This document shows, piece after piece, positions 46,901 to 59,135 of a DNA stretch of 64,000 bases. The translations under genes and the position numbers were made by a program. The notes below the pieces were generated by a model. It worked only from the letters and a program-made list of their open reading frames with translations, was not told where the DNA came from and ran no database searches. Source of the DNA: Beroe forskalii (Eukaryota; Ctenophora; Nuda; Beroida; Beroidae); the NCBI GenBank assembly GCA_011033025.1, contig WFMF01000221.1:62001-126000 (forward strand), read 5' to 3'. Position 1 is the stretch's first letter; the number at the start of each line of letters is the position of its first letter.

Positions 46901-49900
46901 AGATCTTAAGACTGGTTATAATGTCAGGTAAATTCTATCAAAGCACGTTTCATACTTTCATAGATGGAGAGAGGTGCGAGAGGTGTTTGGAAATGGTATG
47001 ATTATTTATTATTGTTCTAAAAGTGTGGAAACAGCTGGGTGGTCTCGCTCCGAAATGGGCTGGAGAATTTTGGCTTCATGCCGTTCCACACTCCAGTAAC
47101 TACTGATTATTTTAATTTCTCCGAAAGTCAAAACTACGTTTCATTGACTATATTAATTTTTTGAAACAGCACACCGTAGTAGTCTAAGAACCAAGAAAGG
47201 ATGCCCTCATTTAATTAAAAACGTTTCCGGGCTTCACCATTGATGTTCTGTCTACTTAAGTAAAAGCTCTGCGTTTCTCTGTTTTATTATGTGCGTTACC
47301 ACAAGCTCCTATCACCTGCGCAGTACACATAGCCTCATGGGATCCTAACTCGAGTGTAAGAGGGCCAGGACCACAGCAATGCTCCACACACGCCAGTGAA
47401 GGTCACCTGTGAGATGTAGGCGGTGCTGAGCCATCAATGAGCCATTTAAACCTATGATGATGACGTCACTCCTATCTCCTTATCTTAGTGCTGGAATTTT
47501 AACATTAATAATGATGGAGGGAGCTCTCCTAGACAAATAAACAGTTAATTAAAATAAATAGAACAATTGCCCTCTGTTTCCTTCTATTATGTTATAACGG
47601 GTGCAATTAATTTGAAATTATTATTGAGAGTTGAGAGAAAGGGTTATTATGCAGTGTTAGCCGGTGGAGAATGGGACTTCGAGACTATATGATTTTCCAA
47701 TTACAATAGATCACAACAACAATACGATGATGAGACCGGTATTTAGATGAGATGTTAATTGGGTAGTAGTTCCAATATCGGTGCCAGCCATACCAAGAGC
47801 AGATGGTAACATTAATTGGATACAAGAGTATCTACTATCTATAACCCACAACCAGTGGTAATGAGAATCTATATTAATGAGACAACCTGGATTATACTCT
47901 TTAACTGAAATCTTGTCAATTTAATTGGCTTATGTGAGGGTCTTGAATGAGCTTTGAGCTTTCTGTCGTGATTGGACTGAAGAACATATGCCATTGTAAG
48001 TGTTCACCGAGAGCCGATTAATAAACCTGCAACACAAGCTTTTTCAAATCTTTTCTTCTATTGTAGGAGGTCTCCAAAATAACAACCAACTGATCATCAT
48101 GTGACTCCTTAGCATCACCATCACACAACTACATTCCACTGACTTCCCCTGACAATTCCCTAACACATCCCTCCCTTTCAGTTCGGAGACAATGAATGCC
48201 ACCTGTGCTGGGGTTCTGGTGAACCTGAAGAGGCAGGGGGAGTATCTGGAGGGCTTTGTGGAGGGATGGAAGGAACTCATCATCCTGCTGGAGCTGCACA
48301 AGAGAACCACCACCTCAACCTTCGGCACGAGGGACAGCCGGGGACCTTTCCATCAGAGTGACTTCGGATTCGATGGGACACGCACTGTCACACTGGGTTA
48401 GTGGTTTAATCATGGTCGATGTCTTCTCGGGAATGCTTTCTTTTCTCGGCTTTGGTGGATAGTTAGCCAAAACATCACAAATGCCGCATCAGGAAGTGAT
48501 TGATTCTGTTCTATTTTACACAATAAAATCGTTCACAGGGAAGGTGAAATCTCCTCGACTTCTTTGGCAGAGTACAGCTAACCCCATGGTACCTTTTGAT
48601 GGAGTTCCTTTCCTTATCTGTGGTCGCAAAGTCCTGGAGTGTCAGTACGGTCCAAAGAGGGATGCCAGACGAAGGAAGCCAGACGAAAAGTCTTGTGAAG
48701 ACTACTGCAAGGTAAGGATTGAGTTCTGTGATTTGCGCTGATACTCTGATACTGTAGAGAAGAGAGTCTGCCGAGGAGGCTACATTACCAATGACTCAAT
48801 GATGTCACTTCGGCTTGAAAATCCACAAAGGCAGATACAACTGATTATGATGGAAAGAACGCATTTTGAAAGAGCGTGGAGTAAAACAAAATAAACGGAA
48901 TTTAGTCCCTGGTCCGGTGTAATATAGTGTAGTTAAAAGGTACCTGTTACTTCCCTTGCTGTGGTTTCGCTTCATGAGGGGAAATTCTATGTTGAAACTC
49001 GCACACACTAGCGATATATTATTTCCCTGCCATTGATTCAAACTCTGGAAAAGTCTGTGAGGGCGTTGCTTGTTACTCTCAGGTGCGTAACGAAAGTGTT
49101 TGTGTATACACTCTTTGTGTATACACTCTCCAATTATCATTCTAATCACATGGATTTTTACCTAAAACCAGTGTGGCTCGTCGTTAGGAGATCGCTAAGC
49201 CGTGATCCTGTGCTGCTGGTAGGTTGGAAAAAGCTCCGTTCTATAGAACATTAGAACGGTCTAATATATAAGGACTAGAAAAAACGCAGAGTATAGTACT
49301 ACGGTTAAAAGTGTAGGATTACAGCCGCGCTGGTGGTGCACTTAGGTCATCACATTTAAACTTCGAGGTGACGAAAAAATTCACGCTAATTATCAGTAAA
49401 CTTAGATTAGTCCTTGCACTAATAATTATCGAATCCAACACTTCTTGCATTAAACTAATGGTAAGTGGTTTCAGCAAATCGGGACAAGGATCTCGAGAAA
49501 GCGAGGGTGCCCAGCTACGATAACAGTCCGAAGGATAGTCAGGTTTCCAGACCACGCTCTCTACCCGGAAGACATGGGCAAGGGCAAGAGTGACTGGGCC
49601 ATCCGAGAGAAGAAAGCCGATATCCTCTTCAGACTGAAGACAAGACTCAGAAACGGACAGGTGAGGAGAGAGGGGGTTCAATGGGGGCTTTGAGTGGAAA
49701 CCGGGGATAGAGACTATCAATGATAGGGCGTGATCTAATGGTGATATCATGATTTTACATCGCTAACTTTGAGCTACAACTCACAAGATCAGAAAATTGA
49801 TGAGGAAGGTTTCATAAGCTAATGCTCTTATTTCTTGTACCTTACATCGCAGAGTCTTAAACTTTGAATACTTTAACCAAGGCCAAACTCAAGGCCATAA

Positions 49901-52900
49901 ACTTGCCAGTTCCCTAATTCCTCACTGGACACTGGCCAGAGGTCATAACACCCAATTTAGGTTTTACACTAGGTTTATGTGCGAAGTAGACCGCATAAAG
50001 TGTGAGAAGACAATAATCAACTTGAGTGTTTAAAGGTTTAACACACGATTAATTTAAATTTAATATGAAGTTTAATGCTGAAGTTGTTAACCTGTTAAGC
50101 CGTACAGATATTTCCAATGTTCCTAATTCTCTCACCGAACCTCCCGGGATAACCGGAATAACTTTGTCCACGTGCCCTCTTAAACTATAGCACCTCGACT
50201 CCGTGAGACAAGGGACAATTACAGGCAATTAGGGAAGTGCATGCTCACTCGGCGGCCTGTGAAACTCTACTCAATATAGTGGCTGGGATCCATGACCTGC
50301 CCCAAGAACCGAGTATTGAGGGTTTAATAGCAACACAACTCGTAGTGAAACAAGGGCCGGTGTTTGGTTACAAAACCTCCGTAGGGCTCCAGTTTAGGGA
50401 CATTCCGGTCAGGGGTAGTTGGTACGACTAATTTGTAAACAGAGTGTGAATTAGGAGATACATTAGAGTAATGGAATATTACCCTCTCTCAGGTGCAGGG
50501 AAAAGAGCGGTTCTACGTGCAGCTGCCCTGTGACGAGGCCCACCTCCTACACCCCACCTCAGGGGAGGAAGCCTGCATGTCTCAGAAACTTCACCCCGCC
50601 ATCATAGGTAAGTAACGGCTGTCTGTCTGTCTGTTAACTTGTTTATATAGTATAGCCTGGTTTAACTGCTGTCTGTCTGTGTAGCCTGGTTTAACTGTTT
50701 GTCTGTCTGTGAAGCCTGGTATAACTGTTTGTCTGTCTGTCTGTGTAGCCTGGTATAACTACTGTCTGTTTGTCTGTCTGTCCGTTAACTAACTAACTTG
50801 GTAACTTGGTTGAGTTTTCGTTGAGTCGTAGGGTCATCAGAGTTCCGACCACCGCGCTGGTGAGTAGTCTACCAGAGAGTTAGACCAGTTGCAGCAGTAC
50901 CCGGCGACCGGAGGGGTGTCCGGTATCAAAGCAATGTAGTTCGATAAGTACGATTTAAACGTGTCAAAATTATCGACTGCTTTAATAGTGCTCGGTACTT
51001 TGTTCCACAGTTTTGGACCTAAGACTGCAAAGGATCTGTCATAGAGAGTCTGATTGGCCAATGAGCTTGACCTAGACAAGGGAGGAATCGCTGCTACTGC
51101 ACCATACCTTGATGTCATGTTGAACTGGATGTTGCAGCAGTTAGGAACAACTTTATGGAAAATCTTCCACATCATCAGAATGATGTACCTTTCCCATCTG
51201 CGTTGCAGTGACATCAAGTTAAGCTTCTTCAGTCTCTCCCAGTAGTTCAGATGACGTAGGCCATATACCCGACTAGTGAAGGTCCTTTGGACTCCTTCAA
51301 TCAGCTGGATATCACACACCTTGCTTGGGTTCCACAATGGACAGCAGTATTCGAGTGTACTTCTAACCAGTGACTTGTACATAGTGGTCATCACAAAGCT
51401 GTCGCGAGTTTTAAAGACACTGAACACCCAAGACAGCGTACTCCTTGCCTTGGTTACCATACTCGCTATGTGTCTAGACCAGCTAAGATCACTTGCTACC
51501 TGTACACCGAGGTCACGGACATTCTCGACAGGATAAAGCACTTCCTCATTGGATACCTTGTAGTGCAACGCTTCGGCAAAGAAAGGAAGCTCCAGGGAAG
51601 AACTTTTATTGTTATGGAGGTGATTTAGTAGCTCGAACTTTTGTTCATGAAGTTTCATGTTATTGGCACGTGACCAGTCAAGAATTCTGAACAAATCATC
51701 TTGCAGTAGCCTACAGTCATCATAACAACCAATCTGCTTGGAGACTCTCGTGTCATCTGCAAAGAAACTCACATTCGATGAAAGCACCACCTGTTCCAAA
51801 TCGTTGATGAAGAGGATGAATAGCAGCGGTCCTAGAACGCTTCCTTGAGGTACACCGCTGAGAGCTAAGGCACTATCAGAGTGCACGCCATCAAGAACTA
51901 CAACTTGCTCACGATCATGTAGGAAGGACTGTGCCTAGCGGCTGTCTGTCTGTGTAGCCTGGTTTAACTACTGTCTGTTTGTCTGTCTGTGTAGCTTGGT
52001 ATAACTGTTTGTCTGTCTGTGTAGCTTGGTATAACTACTGCTGTCTGTTTGTCTGTCTGTGTAGCCTGTTTTGACCAAACTTTATGTTTAACTGATGACC
52101 AAACTTCATATTTATGCTTTGATAAATGATCCAACTTATGGTATGAGTCTTTATTACTGCATTACAGCATGTAAGACTAGGATTTAGGAGCTTAGCTACA
52201 AAATTGAAATTTCGAATAAACATGCCATTGACGCTAGTAATTAACTCATTATTCTGGATTAGAGAGACTTAAAGCATAGTAACCATCACAGTGCACCATC
52301 GGGTACCAGTCCTTTTTAAAAACCAATTTGATAATCGATGTAAACCTGGAGCTCATTGAGCTATGATTTTATAATGAGCCTATATAGCATGTGGCGGAAA
52401 CTAGGAGCAAGTTCAATGCTCAACTGATTGACTCCTGTATTTAGAGTAGAATCATTCTGTTATGCCTAAGATAATGCAACAAACTGGCTATGGAAATTTG
52501 AGCTAAGCGAAACATTGAAATTCTGGAAATGTTAGGAAGACAGCCTTCAACAATCTAATTTCAAATGAATCCCCTAAAATCTCCAGCGTAACCTCGAACT
52601 CCCTCAGATAAGATATACGAGTTGGTGACAGCAGGAATGCAGGATGTCAACCACATCAAGGAAACCCTGCAGACCTTTGTGGAGAGGGAGTTCAGCTTGG
52701 GTGCCACGAAGGAGGAACTAGCTGCCATACTCGACCAGAACAACAGGGCTTACTATCCCACCAGCCACGACATCAGGAACCACATGGTAAGTGGACAGGA
52801 GACTGGGCAGGTATTTCAATTTCATTTAGCTGAGGTGGAGTGTTTGGAGCTTCAGATAGGGAGGAGAAAAAAAAAGGTGCTTCAGATGAATTGGAGGAGA

Positions 52901-54769
52901 ATTCGTATTGAATGAATACTTTTTCTGATCTCTTTTCAAAGTTAACCCTCCCACTATTTGCAGTATCACGCCAACCAGCAGCTCCAGAAGAAGCGACTCC
53001 GAGCAGGAGACACCACCCCCGACCAAAGTGAGGGAGGGTCACAGTCCAACAAGAAGAGGAGGACAGGGAGCACGACCACCTCCACAGAACAACCAGACAC
53101 CATGTTCTCTGCTGTTGGCAACGATCCAACCCTCAACAGCTCGCAGTCAGAACTCAACGACATGCTCAAGAAAGGTAACTACAATCATCTACATGACATC
53201 ATCACCATGCGTTATTCAGTGCGAGAAGGCTATGAAGTATGAAATGAGAGATTGAAACAGGTCAGAATTCTGTCGAGTAGGATAATCATCATCATGTTTC
53301 AGCTGGATTCGACCCCACGCAGTCCCCCAACTCCCTGATGAACTCCCGGCCCTATGGTATCGCCCCTCCAAAGCTCGATGACCCCACTGGTGTGGTGGAC
53401 AGGAGCTACACGTACTCACCCCTCAACTCAACCAACCCTCTAGAACAGGCTCAGTCAGGTATGGAATGACGGCTGTATCTTTCTGTTTACAAGGCAGTCA
53501 GCAGTATTCACTCTTGTCATGATCCTTTTTATTGACCTTTTTTCATTTTTGCCGTTGCAGGGTTTTTCTTGAATGATTAACTCTACTCCTGTTCAGGTTT
53601 GATGCTGAAACCAGACCCAATGTACGCCCCCGATACCTTCTCCTGCGAACAGCTGTCTCAGCAAATCACCACCGAGAGTGCTTTCAAGACATACGAACCC
53701 GCTGCACTTATGCCAACCATAGGTTAGATGGAATGACAAAACGTGTCGCTTAATGGAACTTAGAATTATTATAGAAACCAATGTTTTCGCAATTTAAATA
53801 AATTGGCAGTTGGCTGTTGGACAATGGAAACTTTCAATGATATAATGCTTACCTTCGTCACAAATTTTCATTTCTATCAATATATTGTTTTATCGGACAA
53901 CACGTGTACCAACAATCCATGACACAGGTTCAGTGATTGGGGGCGCTACCCCTCAAATGGGAATGCCTGGCTACACAGGGATAGACTACACCCAGACCTA
54001 TAACCCTGGACCTCTCACTGGATACGCTGCAGGTGATTGTTTGTTATTAAAGTGTCAGGAGTGGCTTATCTTGACAATCTTTTCATGAGCATATCTCATA
54101 TCTGTGATGTGAGATTGACATGTGACTCGTGGGAATAACTTTCATTTATAATGATGGTTTCCGCGAATTTTATGAGATCTACGAAGAATGCAGCAACAAG
54201 AATCATAATGTAGCTGTCAGTTTTAGTTATCAGCTACTTTGTCATTTAAATAACAGGATAACAGAAAAAAGTGATTCTTGAGTCACATACGGCGGTTATT
54301 ACCAAAATAGGATGTATAAAATCATGACCTTGATCCATATCTATTAAATTTACTTCCAGCAACCATTAAGCCATGACAGAAAATTTATCGTAGCATTTTG
54401 TCATTTAATGACATGAAATTTAATGAAAAACCAGTCGAAATTAAGTGAATTCACTGAGCAGAGTGACACACCCATCCTAACCCCCTCTCTCCCCCAGATC
54501 CCAGCACTTACTACGCGACAGGAAGCTACCTGGACGACACACTACCCAGCACCTACCTCACCAACCTGAACACCCCCAGCAACCTGTACATGAACCCGCC
54601 CTCCCTCAGCCACGTGGTCACCCAGGACCCCTTCAGCACCCTCAACTCCGCCTCCTCAGACCCCTTCAGCTCGTGTGCCAAGACCAACATGGACCTACCC
54701 ACCAGCTACTTCAGCAAGACACTAGGACCCTGCACTGAGGTGATCAAAGCGAGCATGGACTTGATATGA
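40993..54769 (+). CDS. CARF: CARF/ALS2CR8-type transcription factor
   Basis: Eleven exons: 40993-41057 (1A), 48182-48396, 48539-48711, 49475-49660, 50493-50607, 52608-52786, 52964-53174, 53303-53458, 53597-53722, 53928-54032, 54498-54769. They total 1803 nt (600 codons plus stop), phases agreeing throughout. An alternative first exon 1B (45753-45787) gives 590 residues. The conserved domain (about 30-330) shows LLWQST, LECQYGPKR, CPATI with VRFPDHALYP, LHPAII-DKIYELV, and YYPTSHDIRNHM. These marks match the ALS2CR8/calcium-responsive transcription factor family, which binds DNA in the nucleus. After it come basic clusters QKKRLRAG and NKKRRTG (about 318-346, likely nuclear localisation) and a Ser/Thr/Pro/Tyr-rich C-terminal half, probably transactivating. 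Vertebrate CARF responds to calcium; that role here is inference. The exon 5 acceptor could be six bases later. Confidence 0.85.
41745..41815. repeat. short repeats of CTCAACCATAATCTC
   Basis: About four degenerate 12-18-base units (ACCATACTCTCA, ACCATAATCTCATT, ACCATAATCTCG) in intron 1A of the CARF-like gene. Confidence 0.5.
45600..45752 (+). promoter_or_regulatory. candidate alternative promoter 1B of the CARF-like gene
   Basis: GGTCACGTGACC (E-box core at 45620-45627) and a second CACGTGA at 45633-45640 lie 113-133 bases before the ATG of exon 1B. A stem CTTAAGGGG / CCCCTTAA follows at about 45647-45689. The exon starting at 45753 (MLLHHPDFTDF) ends with GG before GTAAGT, the same phase as exon 1A. 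Confidence 0.5.
45788..48181. other. intron before CARF exon 2, nothing specific seen
   Basis: AT-rich with no exon-like frame. A pyrimidine-rich tract leads into the acceptor at 48180-48181. Confidence 0.45.
50608..52075. repeat. CTGT/GTAGCCTGGTTTAACT minisatellite, split by a LINE
   Basis: Units such as CTGTCTGTCTGTGTAGCCTG then GTTTAACT, about 31-35 bases, occupy about 50621-50800 and 51938-52072. The LINE fragment interrupts the array. All lies in intron 5 of the CARF-like gene. Confidence 0.85.
50820..51940 (-). mobile_element. 5'-truncated non-LTR retrotransposon, reverse transcriptase C-terminal part
   Basis: An open frame on the minus strand (at least 51886 to 50837, extending in frame toward 51930) encodes the second half of a LINE reverse transcriptase. 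GVPQGSVLGPLLFILFINDL is the palm motif before the catalytic FADD, then the thumb and the C-terminal region with SFAVLGPKLWNKVP. The last is typical of CR1/L2/jockey-type elements. Fingers, endonuclease and ORF1 are missing, as expected from incomplete reverse transcription. The frame has no stop, so the insertion is recent. It lies antisense in a CARF intron, with its 3' end facing the CTGT minisatellite. Confidence 0.9.
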
Positions 54770-54992
54770 GGGGAGGGCTCGGGTAGTTGAATTAATTGCT
54801 AAACGAGTTGATATAAACAAGCAGGAAGCTGCAATATTGATGGGTTTGATAATGAGAATGAGAACGAGAGATAGAGACATAAGATAACGGCGAGAAGTTG
54901 TGAAGACTGATAAGAGAATTACTGGATCAAGGAATAAGAATTAGACTCATCTTGAGCAGCGACCAGAGATAAGGGATCTATAATCAGATAAG

Positions 54993-54998
54993 AATAAA
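54993..54998 (+). promoter_or_regulatory. candidate polyadenylation signal of the CARF-like gene
   Basis: AATAAA 224 bases after the stop codon. Confidence 0.5.
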
Positions 54999-57900
54999 CT
55001 TATTTAGTTTTATGATGATGTTGATTGTTGGAAGTTGGAGTCAGATGATCGTGCAATCGTATGGGCTGACTTAAGGTCGTTAATAATATTGATTGTATTT
55101 GTTATTTATTCACTCTTATAATATAAATGCTCTAGGAATTTCACAAGGTTTTCAAATTGATATTTGATTAATAGTATGTTCTATGTTATTAATCATCCTG
55201 ACATTCATTTTGTTGTATCATTATTCTAAGTAGAAAAGTCTTGATCATTGAAATTATGCACAGTGATGTCACACACTGTAATATTCAGGTAATATTCGAT
55301 GAGTTTTTAGCTATTTAATTGTAAATTGATTTATTAGATTTAAATCAGATATTTATTGCAAAATTTATTTATGACAAATGACATTATAAGTAACATTTTA
55401 CATCTTACAAAACATGACAATATTTCTTGAATTGATGTCACAGTAGTTAGTAAGTTGGAACTTTTAACCATGGATCGAAGTAAGAACCATAGATACATTC
55501 TAATGGCCACTAAATTGATTTCCTTCTTAACAAGTGTGATGGGTGGGAGCACAAGAATTATCTTGTTAAGTTTATCATATGACTTTTAAAAAGATCATAT
55601 GCGTTACGATAGATACATTTAAATATCATATTTTTGTCATAAAAACCAAATAAAATACATGTTACCACATGACTTATAAATTTAGTTAACTTACAAGCAT
55701 AGAGAATATTATATTCGGTATAGAGAACTGACTATAACATTACTTCCTGACTTCAAATACCATTACTTGTACTTTCAAGGAAATGCCGTTTAGTGAGACC
55801 GAGATATTGCGTGGATGGTCAACTTTTTTAGGATATAAACCTTGTACCGGCAGTTTCCAATAGGTATTACAGTGAGTATACTTCTAAGCAATTAAATAGA
55901 ATAATTTGTGTTGATAGGTATTCGAAAGAACGTACTTTCCAGGACGTTTAGCTGTAGTTGGACATTCTCATTAATGAATTCAGTATTTACATCGTGACAG
56001 TGCGTCCTTTCTGTAGCAGTCGCAATTCGTTATATTCGTACTTGAAATTGAAATCGTAAAACGAAATGATAATCGTAATTTAATAATGCTGAAGTAACTC
56101 CGTGTTTATGAGAGATATCGTTCAATAATCATTTTTATAAGCTCTAGCCGTACCAACTAAGAATTAATTGAGGCGTTATCAGGTTCAACGAATTTCCTTT
56201 CGACTTTTAATTAGCAGCTACATAAACATTCTGATTCACATGAATAAGTTCCTATTTCACGATATCATGGACATCAAAGACAATAATTATAAAGAGTCAA
56301 TGCTTTTACTTATTGAAGCAAAGTAACAACGGTCCATGACCAGTTTCCCGATGCACCACTGTATGTGACATCCCGGCTTGCAATGCCTGGATGTACGCCG
56401 TAAACGAAAAATGTAGACCACTGCACGATGAAATCCTCCATGACATTTACCAACGCCGGTTTAATTATAATTTTGAGCGCCATCTGTCAACCTACACTAC
56501 AAGAGTACAATCCAGATGGGTAGGAGTATTTTAAGTTTTTGATATTTTGCTATTTTATAGTTGGCAACGAGAACACGTATGAATTCCACAATCTTGTTAT
56601 CAGACGTCTGATAACAGACGTCTGATAATAGACGTCTCAATATTACAAGACGATCGGTTATGGTTTGCAGGGTCAGGGTTAGGGTTAGATTCATGGCTAG
56701 GGTAGGGTGAAGGCTTTGTAGTTAGGTAGACGTCCACTTTCGAGATAGTGGACGTCTGCCGGGCTACTTGGAATAACTGCCGGGATGCAGCAGTTGATAC
56801 ACGCCTTTTTAAAGAAATTTTCAAACTCCCAAAACTTTTAACCTGTCCACAAACTTTTTTTCTGAAGAAAAACGTAATCACTTCTTCAGAACTTCTTAAA
56901 GGGCTTAAATTTGGCTCTTCTTACGAAAGAGATGACGCATTTGGGTTCCTTATGGCTGAAAGTGAAGTGAAGCAAAAAGTCCTGCATATAGAAGTAGGTG
57001 GGTAATATCATTGATTGAAAAGTAGCATGGAACCTGATGAAATCTCAGGACCACGGAACAGTGCTGCCCATTAATCACCACACACCTTATTATTATTACT
57101 CACACGCATGGAATTTTCAGACCATGCTGAGCCTGGAAATGAATTGGAGGTATAACAGCTCGTACAATATACTGATACACTTTGTATAGTAATCGTTTTA
57201 CTTAGCATGCTCATTAATGTAATGTGTGCAGCTTGACCGGAGTGAGAAGAGTAATTTAGTAATTGCATGATGTGTACACTTCACCGCCGTGTATAAATAT
57301 AATCGGACAAGTTGCATTCAAAAATCAACACAAACCACACTCTCACACGCTGCCAGAATGCAAATGACTTTTGCTCTCTTCGTTTCGTTTTGTCGGTCTG
57401 TTATTTAGACAGTAAAACGGAACCGTCTTTGCCAATTGCAGGGAGTTGATTTCTATTTCTGACTGTATTAAGTCTGTTTAGCAGTGATTTACGAGATCGC
57501 AATCCGCTTGTCGAAAAATCCGCATTTCGTTATAAATCACGTTAAGCAGTATTCTTCGTCATGAGATGTACTCGATTGGTTGTTTGATATAAGTTTTATA
57601 TTGTGTAGCTGTAGAAAAATTTATTATAGAAATACGGTAACTTTACGCGGTGGATCGAATTGCTAAATTGGCACGACAGTCGTGCCGGGTCACTCAGACT
57701 ACTTAACAAATAAGCAAAGAAAGAAGGGCTCTTCCGAGAAATTGATTGAAGTTAAAAATTAAGTCTTAAATTTTAGGCGAACGTTGGCGCAAGGCACCGG
57801 CTGCGGCAGGGGGGGTGTTGCAGCGATCCCAGGGACAGACCCCTTGCCAGCCAGTGTGTTGGGACAGATTTCCCACGAAAACTTTTTCGAAAATTTGCCA

Positions 57901-58237
57901 GCTATCTGAGCATAAGATTTTAAGGAATTTAAGAGTCAGTAAGTGTGATGATGTCCACAAAATTCCAAATGAAAATGCCGATTTATCCTCATTCTTCTTA
58001 TTGATGGTTCCTAGCTGTCACGGTCTATTTATACTACAAAAAAGCGAAGTGACAGACTCGTTACTCGAGAATCGGTTCAAATTAACGTCAGGATGCTTTA
58101 TGGAAGTAAATAGAGATTTGGAATTCTTACATTGCGCTTCTTTAGACTTTGTCAGGGACACCCTAGACCGTCGGCACCATTACATCAAAAATTTGAATTG
58201 TGGTAGCCATAACTTTTTACCCTGGCATCAATCTAAG
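54999..58237. other. no convincing gene
   Basis: AT-rich. At 56600-56640 AGACGTCT recurs, matched inversely near 56728-56756 by GACGTCCACT/AGTGGACGTC, suggesting a decayed palindromic element. Frames at 56748-57005 and 57815-58273 (152 codons) have no recognisable domain or splice context and are left unannotated. Confidence 0.45.
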
Positions 58238-58420
58238 CTGACACAAGTTCACCGTGACACCTGTATAAGCTGACACCAGTTCACCGTGACACCAGTATAA
58301 GCTGACACCAGTCTAAGCTGACACCAAGACACCGTGACACTAATTCACGGTGACACCAATTCACGGTGATACCAGTCTGAGCTGACACCAGTTCATATTG
58401 ACACCATCTCTCTTTACAAC
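58238..58420. repeat. TGACACCAG repeat array, 15-16-bp units
   Basis: Units alternate between GCTGACACCAGTCTAA and GTGACACCAATTCACG types, about eleven in all. Reverse-complemented they match the GGTGTCA array at 36870-39560. Confidence 0.85.
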
Positions 58421-59135
58421 TGCATTGGACTCTGGCAGAAGTTAAGGTAGAAAAATGACACCAATAATTCGCACCTGAGTTGAGAGTTCTAAGACAATAT
58501 CATTGCCAGTTGGTTAGAATACACGTGTTTGTTCATAGCGAAAAATGCCATTTGTTGTTGAATTGAACTAAAGTGTAGTGAAACTATTTCGTCGAACCAC
58601 AAACTACATGATAACAGCTACCTTGAAGAACGCGTTTTATTGGAACTTGCGGGGATAGCACAATATTTGAAGGATTTTTGTTATGAGCGGTCTCAAATTT
58701 TCGTTTTTGAGGCCCCCGTACTTGTCATGAGCCCCATTGAGAAAAGATTCAGACGAAGCGGGATATCGTCAATGAAATCAAGTTCAATCGTTGGAAGATA
58801 GCTATGAAAGTAAGCAAGTATGTAGAAGGAAGTTGGAAGGTATGCTACGGTTGCAAAACTGAGTTTTTCTAGTTTCTACCTAATACCTACACATGATACA
58901 CCTTGAATAATGGCTAACCTAAATAAACAAAAGTACAAAACTATTGAATGTTATTTCTATATCCAACACTCACATGTTCATATGCAAAGATATCGACATT
59001 CGATATGGATACCGGAAACGATGAATAAAGAAAAGGAAATAAGAATTGGAATGTATTTCACCTATACACGAGAAGGTACATCGTACACCATGGGTGGAGC
59101 AGGAGCCGGGGACAGGGGGTTTTTCCCCGGCTTAA

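Noticed and set aside
56660..56710. Telomere-like GGGTTAGGGTTAG
   Set aside because: Only about two TTAGGG units plus degenerate flanks. Too short to call an interstitial telomere; it probably belongs to a decayed AGACGTCT element.
56748..57005. 85-codon open frame
   Set aside because: Starts inside an inverted AGACGTC repeat; no family recognised.
57815..58273. 152-codon open frame
   Set aside because: No recognised domain, no splice context, and its 3' end runs into the TGACACC array. Probably chance, although transcripts would change this.
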